DNA of 55,224 nucleotides. Origin: an uncultured Clostridia bacterium (GTDB lineage Bacteria > Bacillota > Clostridia > Christensenellales > Borkfalkiaceae). Positions 16,127 to 23,028 of this stretch are shown here, piece after piece (position 1 is the stretch's first letter; every line of letters begins with the position of its first letter). Made by a program: the position numbers and the translations under genes. Below the pieces are notes generated by a model, which did no database searches, had not been told where the DNA came from, and saw only the letters and a list, made by a program, of their open reading frames with translations. Where the stretch lies: NCBI GenBank assembly GCA_944342055.1, contig CALVME010000051.1, positions 1 to 55,224 on the forward strand, given 5' to 3'.

Positions 16127-17437
16127 ATGGCAAACCCTTTGATAGCGATCGTCGGCCGCCCGAACGTGGGCAAGAGCACTTTTTTCAATAAAGTCGCCGG
16201 CAAGAAACTTTCGATCACCGAAGACAAACCGGGCGTGACGCGCGACCGCCTGTACGCGGATGCGGAATGGGCGGGCAAGCGCTTTACCATCGTGGACACG
16301 GGCGGGATCGAACTCAAATCGGAAGATACGATGTGGCGGGAGATCTATCGCCAGGCGGAAGTCGCCATCGAGACGGCGGACGTCATCCTGTTCATGACGG
16401 ACGGCAAGGAGGGCGTGACGAGCAACGACTACGACGTCGCCGACATGCTCCGTCGCAGCCGCAAGCCCGTCCTTCTCGTGGTGAATAAGATCGACAACTA
16501 TGCGCCCGACAAGATATTCGAGTATTATGCGCTCGGCCTGGGCGAGCCGTATGCGGTCTCCGCGGAACATTCGCAGGGCATCGGCGACGTGCTCGACGCC
16601 GCAGTCGCACGCTTCCCCGAGGGACAGGAAGAGGATACCGATTCCCTCAAGATCGCCGTGGTCGGCAAACCGAATGCGGGCAAATCCAGCCTCGTCAACC
16701 GACTGCTCGGCTTCGAACGCTCGATCGTCACCGACATCGCGGGGACGACGCGCGACGCCGTCGATACGACGTTTGAGGCGAACGGCAAAAAATATACGAT
16801 CATCGATACGGCGGGCATCCGCAGGAAGCGCTCCGTCGAGGAGGGCGTCGAGTACTATTCCGTCATGCGCGCCTTCGACGCGGTGCGCCGCGCGGACGTC
16901 TGTCTGCTCGTGGTGGACAGCAGCGAAGGGCTGACCGAGCAGGACGTGCGCATCATCGGCTACGTCCACGAACAGGGCAAGCCTTCTGTCGTCGTCATGA
17001 ATAAGTGGGACGTCATCGAAAAGGACACCTACACCGTCAACACCTTCGAAAAGAAGCTCAAGCAAGACCTGAAATTCATGGATTACTACCGCTCCGTTTA
17101 CGTCTCCGCCAAGACGGGACTGCGCGCGGACAAGATCCTGACGGCGGCGGAGGAAGTGTATCGCAACGCCTCCTTCCGCATCCCCACGGGCGCGCTCAAC
17201 GATCTTCTGATGGACGCGTTCCGCCAGGCGGAGCCGCCTTCGTTCAACGGCAAGCGATTGAAACTTTACTACGCCTCGCAAGTCTCGGTGCGCCCGCCCT
17301 TCTTCGTGCTCTTCGTCAACGACGAAAAACTCCTGCACTTCTCTTACGAGCGCTACCTTGAAAACGTCATTCGCGACGCATACGATTTTTCGGGTACGCC
17401 CATACGCATCTCCGTGCGCAACAAGAAGGAGGACTGA
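16127..17437 (+). CDS. der: Ribosome assembly GTPase Der (EngA)
   Basis: A 436-aa protein with two GTPase domains in tandem and a C-terminal KH-like domain. Walker A motifs are GRPNVGKS (10-17) and GKPNAGKS (about 180-187); G3 motifs DTGGIE and DTAGIRRK; G4 motifs NKID and NKWD. It is needed for 50S ribosome maturation. The next gene, plsY, starts at the base after its stop, a very common der-plsY pairing in Firmicutes. Confidence 0.97.
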   Translation: MANPLIAIVGRPNVGKSTFFNKVAGKKLSITEDKPGVTRDRLYADAEWAGKRFTIVDTGGIELKSEDTMWREIYRQAEVAIETADVILFMTDGKEGVTSNDYDVADMLRRSRKPVLLVVNKIDNYAPDKIFEYYALGLGEPYAVSAEHSQGIGDVLDAAVARFPEGQEEDTDSLKIAVVGKPNAGKSSLVNRLLGFERSIVTDIAGTTRDAVDTTFEANGKKYTIIDTAGIRRKRSVEEGVEYYSVMRAFDAVRRADVCLLVVDSSEGLTEQDVRIIGYVHEQGKPSVVVMNKWDVIEKDTYTVNTFEKKLKQDLKFMDYYRSVYVSAKTGLRADKILTAAEEVYRNASFRIPTGALNDLLMDAFRQAEPPSFNGKRLKLYYASQVSVRPPFFVLFVNDEKLLHFSYERYLENVIRDAYDFSGTPIRISVRNKKED

Positions 17438-18160
17438 ATGGAATATTCTTTTTCCGATCTGTGGTATTGGCTGATCTTGATCGCCGTCTGCTCATATTTC
17501 ATCGGCTGTTTCAATTTCGCGGTGCTCATTTCCAAGTGCAAGCACAAGGACGTGCGCAAGATGGGAAGCGGCAACCCGGGGACCATGAACATGACGCGGG
17601 AATTCGGGCTCGGAATCGGCGCGCTTACCCTCCTCTGCGACGCGCTCAAGGGCGGGGTTCCGCTTCTGATCTGTCACTTTGTGTTCCGCGGTTCGGTGTT
17701 TGCGGGCACGCAGATCGCCGTCTCCGACTTCATGCGCTACTATGCGGGCTTCTTCGTCATCATCGGGCATATCTATCCCGTCACCATGCATTTCAAGGGC
17801 GGCAAGGGGATCGCTTCCACGATCGGCATCATCGTGTTCGGGCTTTCCGTGGAAGTCTGGTGGGCGATTTTTCCCATATTGTTCGTGTACGGCATTTCGA
17901 TCATCGCCTACATCGCGCTCACGGAGTGGGGCTCTATGGGTTCTCTCTACGCCGTCTCCGTCGGCATGGTCGTGCAGGGCATCGTCTATTGGGTGCGCTA
18001 TCAGGATTGCCTGAGCAACGGCTGGGTGATCGGCATGCTGCTGTTGCTGTTTGCCTTCTGCGCGGTGACCTGGTTCGCGCACCGCGCGAACATTGCGCGG
18101 CTGCTCTCGGGCGAGGAACACCATACCACCGTCATCAAAAAGAAGAAAAAGGACGCCTGA
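17438..18160 (+). CDS. plsY: Acyl-phosphate:glycerol-3-phosphate acyltransferase
   Basis: A 240-aa membrane enzyme that makes lysophosphatidic acid, the first step of phospholipid synthesis. Family motifs: MGSGNPGTMNMTREFG (about 46-61) and HIYPVTMHFKGGKGIAS (about 110-126). Several membrane segments, with a basic C-terminal tail (KKKKKD). It abuts der; the ribosome site AAGGAGGA lies in the end of der. The terminator stem begins inside its last codons. Confidence 0.95.
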   Translation: MEYSFSDLWYWLILIAVCSYFIGCFNFAVLISKCKHKDVRKMGSGNPGTMNMTREFGLGIGALTLLCDALKGGVPLLICHFVFRGSVFAGTQIAVSDFMRYYAGFFVIIGHIYPVTMHFKGGKGIASTIGIIVFGLSVEVWWAIFPILFVYGISIIAYIALTEWGSMGSLYAVSVGMVVQGIVYWVRYQDCLSNGWVIGMLLLLFAFCAVTWFAHRANIARLLSGEEHHTTVIKKKKKDA

Positions 18161-18171
18161 GCGTCCTTTTT
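18146..18171 (+). terminator. Terminator overlapping the plsY stop codon
   Basis: Stem of AAAAAGGACGC with GCGTCCTTTTT around a CTGA loop that contains the stop codon itself. Confidence 0.85.
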
Positions 18172-18205
18172 GCATAGACGGAGGGAAACGCGGCAAACTT
18201 GTGAT

Positions 18206-18784
18206 ATGACAAATGACGGGACAAAGCCGCGCCTTTCGACGTTGGGGCTCATGTTTTGGACGGTCTCCTTTTTCGGGTGGGCGTACGAAAAACTGTATTT
18301 CTTTTTCTTTGTGGACGGGACTTCCGATCGCGGATTTCTGACGCTTCCGTTTTGTACGATCTACGGCACGACCGTTTTGCTTGCATATTTTTTGTTGGGA
18401 ACGCCGCGCCGCCCTCGCCTTTTTCCGCATCGGAGTGTTGTCCTGCGCGTCGGGGGATATTTTGTCGCCGCGTCACTCTGTGCGGCGGCCGCGGAGCTTG
18501 TGTTCGGTGCGCTGTTCGATCTGTTGGGCGCGCCGCTCTGGTCTTACGCCGCGCACCCCGCGAACTTCGGAGGATACGTCGCCCTCGCGCCGTCTCTGCT
18601 TTGGGGAGCGCTCATCACCCTCGCTATGGGTACGGCGTTCGAACCGCTCGCGCGGGTGTACGGAGCGATCCCGCGCTTTGTCTCCTCGCTCTTCTTATGG
18701 ACGGTCACGCTCTGCGCGGCGGCGGACGCTGTATGGAATTTCTGGTATTTCTTCTCCTTTGGGGCGCATTTTGCGCTTTTCTGA
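18206..18784 (+). CDS. CmpB-type (PF06541-like) membrane protein
   Basis: A 192-aa polytopic membrane protein, five to six hydrophobic segments. The segment FFGWAYEKLYFFFFVDG, then FLTLPFCTIYGTTVL, matches the putative ABC-transporter type IV (CmpB-like) family, in which a GW-x-YE motif and an LPF-x-x-IYG motif are typical. No ATPase partner is nearby and the function of these proteins is unproven. The ATG at 18206 has only a distant GGAGGG (18180-18185), and a TTG at 18170 is possible but sits in the terminator. Confidence 0.7.
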   Translation: MTNDGTKPRLSTLGLMFWTVSFFGWAYEKLYFFFFVDGTSDRGFLTLPFCTIYGTTVLLAYFLLGTPRRPRLFPHRSVVLRVGGYFVAASLCAAAAELVFGALFDLLGAPLWSYAAHPANFGGYVALAPSLLWGALITLAMGTAFEPLARVYGAIPRFVSSLFLWTVTLCAAADAVWNFWYFFSFGAHFALF

Positions 18785-18853
18785 GCGCGTCGCGCTTGAC
18801 GATCTGTTCGCTGCTTTCAATTTCGTTTCGGGCAGAAAAATGGCGCGAAACGG

Positions 18854-18882
18854 TTGACTTTTTCCTCGGATTTTTGTAAAAT
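18854..18882 (+). promoter_or_regulatory. mntP promoter
   Basis: TTGACT (18854-18859), 17-base spacer, TAAAAT (18877-18882). Transcription would start at about 18889, at the 5' edge of the riboswitch. Confidence 0.8.
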
Positions 18883-18889
18883 AATGGCA

Positions 18890-18980
18890 AACCCATGGGG
18901 GAGTAGCGGGCGCGATATGCGTAGCAAGTCAACATGCTGACCGATCGGTCTGGATTGCTTTCATCTGCGAGACTCATGTA
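18890..18980 (+). promoter_or_regulatory. yybP-ykoY manganese riboswitch aptamer
   Basis: The conserved blocks of this aptamer class are present: GGGGAGTAGC (18898-18907), then TCAACATGCTGA (18929-18940), then GCGAGAC (18967-18973). ATG-proximal CATG (18894-18897) can pair with CATG (18975-18978) as part of the closing helix. This class binds Mn2+ and, in front of mntP-type exporters, switches the gene on. Position directly upstream of mntP supports the call. Confidence 0.88.
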
Positions 18981-19013
18981 TGGTGGCTTTTTGCCGTACA
19001 TGGAGTCTTTTTT
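18971..19013 (+). terminator. Riboswitch-controlled terminator
   Basis: 18971-18987 pairs with 18993-19007 (GACT with AGTC, then CATGTA with TACATG, then GGC with GCC) around TTTTT, followed by six T. The 5' arm contains the CATG that closes the aptamer, so Mn2+ binding should block this hairpin and allow read-through. The 80 bases from here to mntP hold no other feature I can see. Confidence 0.8.
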
Positions 19014-19094
19014 ATTTGGTACGGCATCGCCGTATTTTTTTATGTTTGCGGCAAGAAGGGCAAGACTCCGACATAAGTACAAGTAGGTGGTTTT

Positions 19095-19676
19095 ATGGAT
19101 TTCTGGTTTTTCTTCAACAGTGTTCTGCTCGGCGTCGGGCTCGCCATGGACGCATTTTCCGTCTCGCTTGCGAACGGATTGCACGAACCGCACATGAAAA
19201 AGCGGAGAATGTTTCTGATCTCCGGTACGTTTGCCTTCTTTCAGGCGCTCATGCCCATGGCGGGCTGGATATGTGTACATACCGTCCTTGAAAAGTTTGA
19301 AGCGTTCGAAAAGTTCATTCCCTGGATCGCGCTCGCCCTGCTCGCGTGGATCGGCGGAAAAATGCTCTTTGAAGGCATCCGCGATCGCGAAGAGGAGCAA
19401 AAACCGGAACAGACGCTCGGGCTCTGGGCACTCTTCGTGCAGGGCGTGGCGACTTCCATCGACGCGCTTTCGGTCGGATTCACGATTGCGGATTACGGGG
19501 CGGAGCGCGCGCTCGTGTGCGCGCTCATCATCGCCGCGGTGACGCTCGGCATCTGCTTCGGCGGACTCGCCATCGGCAAAAAATTCGGCACGAAACTGTC
19601 GAACAAAGCGTCCATCCTCGGCGGCGTCATTCTGATCGCGATCGGGCTTGAAATATTTTTCAGCGGTCTTTTGTAA
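19095..19676 (+). CDS. mntP: Manganese efflux pump MntP
   Basis: A 193-aa six-helix membrane protein. The two halves carry matching acidic motifs, GLAMDAFSVSLANG (about 20-33) and SIDALSVGFTIADYG (about 128-142), which form the Mn2+ path in the MntP/YebN family. It exports Mn2+ under excess. The riboswitch just upstream gives an independent match to the assignment. Ribosome site AGGTGG before the ATG. Confidence 0.93.
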   Translation: MDFWFFFNSVLLGVGLAMDAFSVSLANGLHEPHMKKRRMFLISGTFAFFQALMPMAGWICVHTVLEKFEAFEKFIPWIALALLAWIGGKMLFEGIRDREEEQKPEQTLGLWALFVQGVATSIDALSVGFTIADYGAERALVCALIIAAVTLGICFGGLAIGKKFGTKLSNKASILGGVILIAIGLEIFFSGLL

Positions 19677-19683
19677 AAAGGTC

Positions 19684-19712
19684 TTGAAAGGCGGGACAAT
19701 TTGTGTTACAAT
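19684..19712 (+). promoter_or_regulatory. Promoter of the RNHCP gene
   Basis: TTGAAA (19684-19689), 17-base spacer, TACAAT (19707-19712), followed by a strong AAGGAGAAGG ribosome site. Confidence 0.8.
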
Positions 19713-19733
19713 GCCGACAAGGAGAAGGAAACG

Positions 19734-20117
19734 ATGATCACACATTCGGAAGGATTTGTATGCAAAGTCTGCGGCAAGAAGATCGGCGCGGAGGGCGGCG
19801 GCACGCAAAACCGCAACCATTGTCCGAACTGCCTTTCCAGCCTGCACCTCGACAACGAGCCCGGCGACAGGGCGGCGGATTGCGGCGGCGTGATGGAGGC
19901 GGTCGCCGTCTGGGTGAGAAAGGGCGGAGAATGGGCGTTGCTCCATCGCTGCAAGCGCTGCGGCGCGTTTTCGTCCAACCGCATCGCGGCGGACGACAAC
20001 CCAATCGAACTGATTTCGCTTGCGGTGCGGCCGCTCGCCAACCCTCCCTTCCCTCTGGGCAGACTGGAGGACGAGCTGAAGGCGTTTCGCCGTTCGGTCG
20101 GGGAGGAAGAAGAGTAA
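19734..20117 (+). CDS. RNHCP domain protein
   Basis: A 127-aa small zinc-ribbon-like protein. It carries the name-giving motif NRNHCPNCLSSLHLD (about 27-41) plus CKVCGKK near the N-terminus and RCKRCGAF at about 74-81, so two CxxC pairs and an extra HCPxC. It is a widespread family in Clostridia with no established function; metal binding by the Cys residues is likely. It has its own promoter, and the next gene follows after 65 bases without a clear terminator, so the two may be co-transcribed. Confidence 0.85.
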   Translation: MITHSEGFVCKVCGKKIGAEGGGTQNRNHCPNCLSSLHLDNEPGDRAADCGGVMEAVAVWVRKGGEWALLHRCKRCGAFSSNRIAADDNPIELISLAVRPLANPPFPLGRLEDELKAFRRSVGEEEE

Positions 20118-20182
20118 TCTTGCGGTGCTGAGCGCCGCTTCGGTTTTAGTTGCATCAAACACGAAGGGACAGAGGGGGAAAG

Positions 20183-21790
20183 ATGAGAATACAGTTTATC
20201 GGCGCGACGCACGAAGTCACGGGGAGCTGCACGCTGCTGGAGGTCAATCAGAGATACTTTATGGTGGACTGCGGCATGGAACAGGGCAGAGACGTGTTTC
20301 AGAACATCGATCTGCCCGTCGAGGCGAGCCGCATCGATGCGGTGTTTCTGACGCACGCACACATAGATCACTCGGGTATGCTGCCCAAACTTTACAAAGA
20401 CGGGTTCCGCGGCAGGATCTATGCGACGGACGTTACCTGCGATCTTTGCGACATCATGCTGCGCGATTCCGCGCACATTCAGGAGTCGGAAGCGCAGTGG
20501 CGCTCCAGGAAGGCGGAGCGCGCGGGCGTAGAGGGACCGAAGCCCGTCTATGACATGCAGGACGCGATCGGCGCCATTTCGCTCTTCCGCAGATGCAATT
20601 ACGGAGAGATCGTCTATCCCGCCGAGGGGATCGACCTCAGATTCACGGATATCGGGCATCTGCTCGGCTCCGCCTGCATCGAGCTTTGGCTGACGGAGGG
20701 GGAGGTGCGCAGAAAGATCGTCTTCAGCGGCGACGTCGGCAACACCAACCAGCGCATCATCCGCAACCCGCAGCAGGTCGAAGAGACGGACTATCTCGTC
20801 ATCGAATCGACGTACGGAGACAGATTGCACGACGCGGATCGGAGCAACGTCGTGCCGGAGCTCGCGGGCTGCATTCAAAGGGCGATGGACCGCGGCGGCA
20901 ATGTGGTCATTCCCTCGTTTGCCGTCGGGCGCACGCAGGAAATGCTCTATGCCATTCGGGAGATCAAGCAAAAGGGGCTGGTCAAGGGACACGACGGATT
21001 CCCCGTCTATGTGGACAGTCCGCTCGCCTCGGAGGCGACAGCGATCTTCATGCAGTGCAACCCCGTCTGCTTCGACGACGAGACGCTTGCGCTCATCAGA
21101 CAGGGCATCAATCCGATCTGGTTTGACGACATCCGCATGACGCAGACGGCGGACGAGTCGAAACTCATCAACTTCACCGAGGAGCCGAAGGTCATCATTT
21201 CGGCGAGCGGCATGTGCGAAGCGGGGCGCATCCGCCATCATCTGAAGCACAATCTCTGGAAGGAAAAGAACATCATCCTCTTTGTGGGATATCAGACGGA
21301 AGGTTCGCTCGGAAGGCGGCTTTTGGACGGAGAAAAAAAGGTTACGCTCTTCGGCGAAGAGATATCCGTGCATGCGGAGATCTGTTCTCTGCACGGCACG
21401 AGCGGTCATGCGGACAGAGACGGACTGTTGCGCTGGGTCGAGGGTTATAAGACGAAGCCAAAGCAGATTTTTGTGAATCACGGCGACGACGCCGCCTGCG
21501 AGGCGTTTCAGAATTTGCTTGCGGAACACGGCTATCGAGCCGACGCGCCTTACAGCGGGACGGAGTATGATCTCGCCACGGGCAGGATGACCGTCTATAC
21601 GGAGGGGAAGGAAGTCGATCGCGTCCGCACTTACAAGGGCAACTCACGCGCGGAAATGATCTTCAACGAACTTGTCGACGAGGCGGAGCGGCTGTTGAAG
21701 CTCGTGAAGGAGCGCAGGGGACGGACGAACAAGGACAATGCGAAGCTCACGTCTCAGATTCGCGAACTTTGCGAAAAGTGGCGGGATTGA
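20183..21790 (+). CDS. MBL-fold beta-CASP hydrolase with RNA-specificity domain
   Basis: A 535-aa metallo-beta-lactamase-fold protein. The metal motif HAHIDHSG (about 54-61) is followed by GSACIELWL, a beta-CASP insert (VVIPSFAVGRTQEMLYAI, about 237-254) and the RNA-specificity block IISASGMCEAGRIRHHL and HGTSGHADRDGLLRW. This is the layout of YSH1/CPSF-73-like bacterial RNA-processing nucleases. In bacteria without RNase J-type partners the target is unclear. GAGGGGG just upstream of the ATG at 20183 fixes the start. Confidence 0.9.
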   Translation: MRIQFIGATHEVTGSCTLLEVNQRYFMVDCGMEQGRDVFQNIDLPVEASRIDAVFLTHAHIDHSGMLPKLYKDGFRGRIYATDVTCDLCDIMLRDSAHIQESEAQWRSRKAERAGVEGPKPVYDMQDAIGAISLFRRCNYGEIVYPAEGIDLRFTDIGHLLGSACIELWLTEGEVRRKIVFSGDVGNTNQRIIRNPQQVEETDYLVIESTYGDRLHDADRSNVVPELAGCIQRAMDRGGNVVIPSFAVGRTQEMLYAIREIKQKGLVKGHDGFPVYVDSPLASEATAIFMQCNPVCFDDETLALIRQGINPIWFDDIRMTQTADESKLINFTEEPKVIISASGMCEAGRIRHHLKHNLWKEKNIILFVGYQTEGSLGRRLLDGEKKVTLFGEEISVHAEICSLHGTSGHADRDGLLRWVEGYKTKPKQIFVNHGDDAACEAFQNLLAEHGYRADAPYSGTEYDLATGRMTVYTEGKEVDRVRTYKGNSRAEMIFNELVDEAERLLKLVKERRGRTNKDNAKLTSQIRELCEKWRD

Positions 21791-21821
21791 AAAAGAAACG
21801 GCAGATTGCCGTTTCTTTTTT
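21790..21821 (+). terminator. Bidirectional terminator
   Basis: Fourteen-bp stem AAAAAGAAACGGCA / TGCCGTTTCTTTTT with loop GAT, T-tailed on both strands. It ends the MBL gene and the convergent membrane-protein gene at 21876. Confidence 0.88.
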
Positions 21822-21875
21822 GCGATTGTCTGAAGAAGGATGGCGTCTCGTCCGATGCTCAGAAGAGAGTGCGCG

Positions 21876-22142
21876 TCAGGAGAAGTTTGCCACGATTGCG
21901 GAGAGACCGCCCAATGCGATCACGATGGCGACGATGACGATCACAAGAATGTAGATGCAGAAGTAGGAGCGGGCAAAACTCCTGCGCACGACCTGTCCTC
22001 CGTCCAAAGCAAATATGATCAGAAAGATGATGCCGATCACAGGGATGGAAAACAAGATCGTGTAGAGAAAATACGACCAGGCGCCGAGCGGTCTGTATTT
22101 ATAGGGGAGTTGTTCGATTTCATTTTTTTCGTTTTTCGTCAT
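21876..22142 (-). CDS. Small two-helix membrane protein
   Basis: An 88-aa protein with a charged N-terminus (TKNEKNEIEQLPYKYRPLGAWSYF) and two long hydrophobic helices (about 28-50 and 62-84). It resembles the small YPLGAW-x-YF-type membrane proteins that are common in Clostridia; no function is established. I start at the ATG at 22142, seven bases after AAGGAG and behind a near-perfect promoter, rather than at an upstream in-frame ATG that would lie within the promoter. Confidence 0.82.
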   Translation of the reverse strand: MTKNEKNEIEQLPYKYRPLGAWSYFLYTILFSIPVIGIIFLIIFALDGGQVVRRSFARSYFCIYILVIVIVAIVIALGGLSAIVANFS

Positions 22143-22167
22143 GACATATTTCTCCTTTTTGTTTTCT

Positions 22168-22196
22168 ATTATGCCATATTTTGCAGGGAATGTCAA
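22168..22196 (-). promoter_or_regulatory. Promoter of the 88-aa membrane protein gene
   Basis: On the - strand: TTGACA (22196-22191), 17-base spacer, CATAAT (22173-22168). Confidence 0.82.
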
Positions 22197-22203
22197 GAAT
22201 GTC

Positions 22204-22349
22204 TCCCGAAAAGGTCTCCGATCCTTTTCGGGAGCCCTCAGATTTTAGCGCGCAGCGTTGCGGGACGCAAAAAAAAGAAAGAGCGAAGTTTTTCGCTCTT
22301 TCCTGGTCGAGGCGACGAGATTCGAACTCACGACTTCAGCGTCCCGAAC
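22204..22349. repeat. Direct repeat copy A of the tRNA-Pro 3' region
   Basis: 146 bases that recur 218 bases downstream (22422-22567) with only about two differences. The unit holds, in + order: a 10-12 bp hairpin (CCCGAAAAGG / CCTTTTCGGG), a 23-base segment resembling the tRNA-Pro D/anticodon arm in the opposite orientation (22246-22268), a terminator hairpin for the - strand (22269-22302), and the 3' half of tRNA-Pro including CCA. Confidence 0.9.
22277..22302 (-). terminator. Terminator hairpin in repeat copy A
   Basis: Same 11-bp stem and T-run (on the - strand) as the functional copy at 22487-22520. Confidence 0.8.
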
Positions 22350-22395
22350 TCGTCGGGACAAATCCCGCTTTTGCCAAGCCGCGCTTTGCGCCTTG
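22304..22395 (-). pseudogene. Broken tRNA-Pro copy
   Basis: The 3' half (22304-22349) is identical to tRNA-Pro(CGG) from the anticodon loop through T arm, acceptor and CCA. The 5' half is not: it keeps an acceptor-like CAAGGCG (one mismatch) and a D-arm-like GCGCGGCTTGG, but has about 16 extra bases with a CGGGA / TCCCG hairpin where the 5' side of the anticodon stem should be, so CAGCG/CGCTG cannot form. It should not make a working tRNA. Confidence 0.7.
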
Positions 22396-22421
22396 ACGCA
22401 TTGCGCGATTGTCCCTCCTCT

Positions 22422-22567
22422 TCCCGAAAAGGTCTCCGATCCTTTTCGGGAGCCCTTAGGTTTTAGCGCGCAGCGTTGCGGGACGCAAAAAAAAGAAAGA
22501 GCGAAGTTTTTCGCTCTTTCCTGGTCGAGGCGACGAGATTCGAACTCACGACTTCAGCGTCCCGAAC
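22422..22567. repeat. Direct repeat copy B (overlaps the intact tRNA-Pro)
   Basis: Second copy of the 146-base unit at 22204-22349. Here the tRNA part continues into an intact tRNA-Pro(CGG). Confidence 0.9.
22487..22520 (-). terminator. tRNA-Pro operon terminator
   Basis: On the - strand: 11-bp stem GAAAGAGCGAA / TTCGCTCTTTC with a 4-base loop, followed by eight T. It lies one base after the tRNA CCA end. Confidence 0.9.
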
Positions 22568-22597
22568 GCTGCGCGCTACCAGCTGCGCTACGCCTCG
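22522..22597 (-). tRNA. tRNA-Pro, anticodon CGG
   Basis: 76 nt with a complete cloverleaf: acceptor CGAGGCG / CGCCTCG, D stem GCGC, anticodon stem CAGCG / CGCTG with loop TTCGGGA (anticodon CGG, reads CCG), T stem GTGAG / CTCGT (with one non-canonical pair) around TTCGAAT, discriminator A and encoded CCA. Confidence 0.95.
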
Positions 22598-22632
22598 AAG
22601 CGGAAACAGCCTGCATCGTTGCAGGCTGCCTT

Positions 22633-22709
22633 TGGTTGAGGTGACGGGACTTGAACCCACGACCTTTTGGTCCCTAACCAAACGCGCTACCAAGCTGCGC
22701 TACACCTCA
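22633..22709 (-). tRNA. tRNA-Pro, anticodon AGG
   Basis: 77 nt: acceptor TGAGGTG / CACCTCA, anticodon stem TTTGG / CCAAA with loop TTAGGGA (anticodon AGG), T loop TTCAAGT, discriminator A and encoded CCA. A34 tRNAs for Pro are unusual in bacteria outside some Firmicutes. Between it and the CGG tRNA is a 9-bp hairpin (CAGCCTGCA / TGCAGGCTG), probably a processing spacer. Confidence 0.93.
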
Positions 22710-22735
22710 TTGCTCGCTCAAAATGAGCATATCCT

Positions 22736-22763
22736 ATTATAATAAAATATTTCCCTCTGTCAA
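22736..22763 (-). promoter_or_regulatory. tRNA-Pro operon promoter
   Basis: On the - strand: perfect TTGACA (22763-22758), 16-base spacer, perfect TATAAT (22741-22736). From here to the araB promoter (about 175 bases) I see A-rich sequence without features. Confidence 0.88.
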
Positions 22764-22938
22764 GCGTTTTGCGGAGTTTTTTGAAAAAAAGACAAAATTT
22801 TTTCGGGGAGATTTTTTTGGCGCTCGCTCAGCACGCAAAAACGGGAAAAGAAAAGACCGCTTTGCAAAAAACGGACGGAAAAAGGGACGTTCTCTGCAAA
22901 AATCCATAATTTTTTTGCAATTATTTTTTACTTTCCTA

Positions 22939-22967
22939 TTGCAATCTCGGCAAATTTTCTTTATAAT
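22939..22967 (+). promoter_or_regulatory. Arabinose operon promoter
   Basis: TTGCAA (22939-22944), 17-base spacer, perfect TATAAT (22962-22967). Confidence 0.82.
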
Positions 22968-22985
22968 GATAATAGCTCAATTTAA

Positions 22986-23003
22986 GAGTGCAAGTGTGCA
23001 CTC
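22986..23003 (+). promoter_or_regulatory. Candidate operator of the arabinose operon
   Basis: Perfect inverted repeat GAGTGCA-AGTG-TGCACTC centred about 27 bases downstream of the -10, so a bound repressor would block the start of transcription. It does not match the classical AraR operator (with central GTACGTAC), and no regulator gene is in the window. Confidence 0.6.
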
Positions 23004-23028
23004 GTGAAAAAAATAGTGAGGGGTTTTT

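Noticed and set aside
22204-22597. att sites of an integrated element
   Set aside because: The tRNA 3' duplication suggests it, but only 72 bases lie between the repeats and there is no integrase or cargo. Kept as a duplication finding instead.
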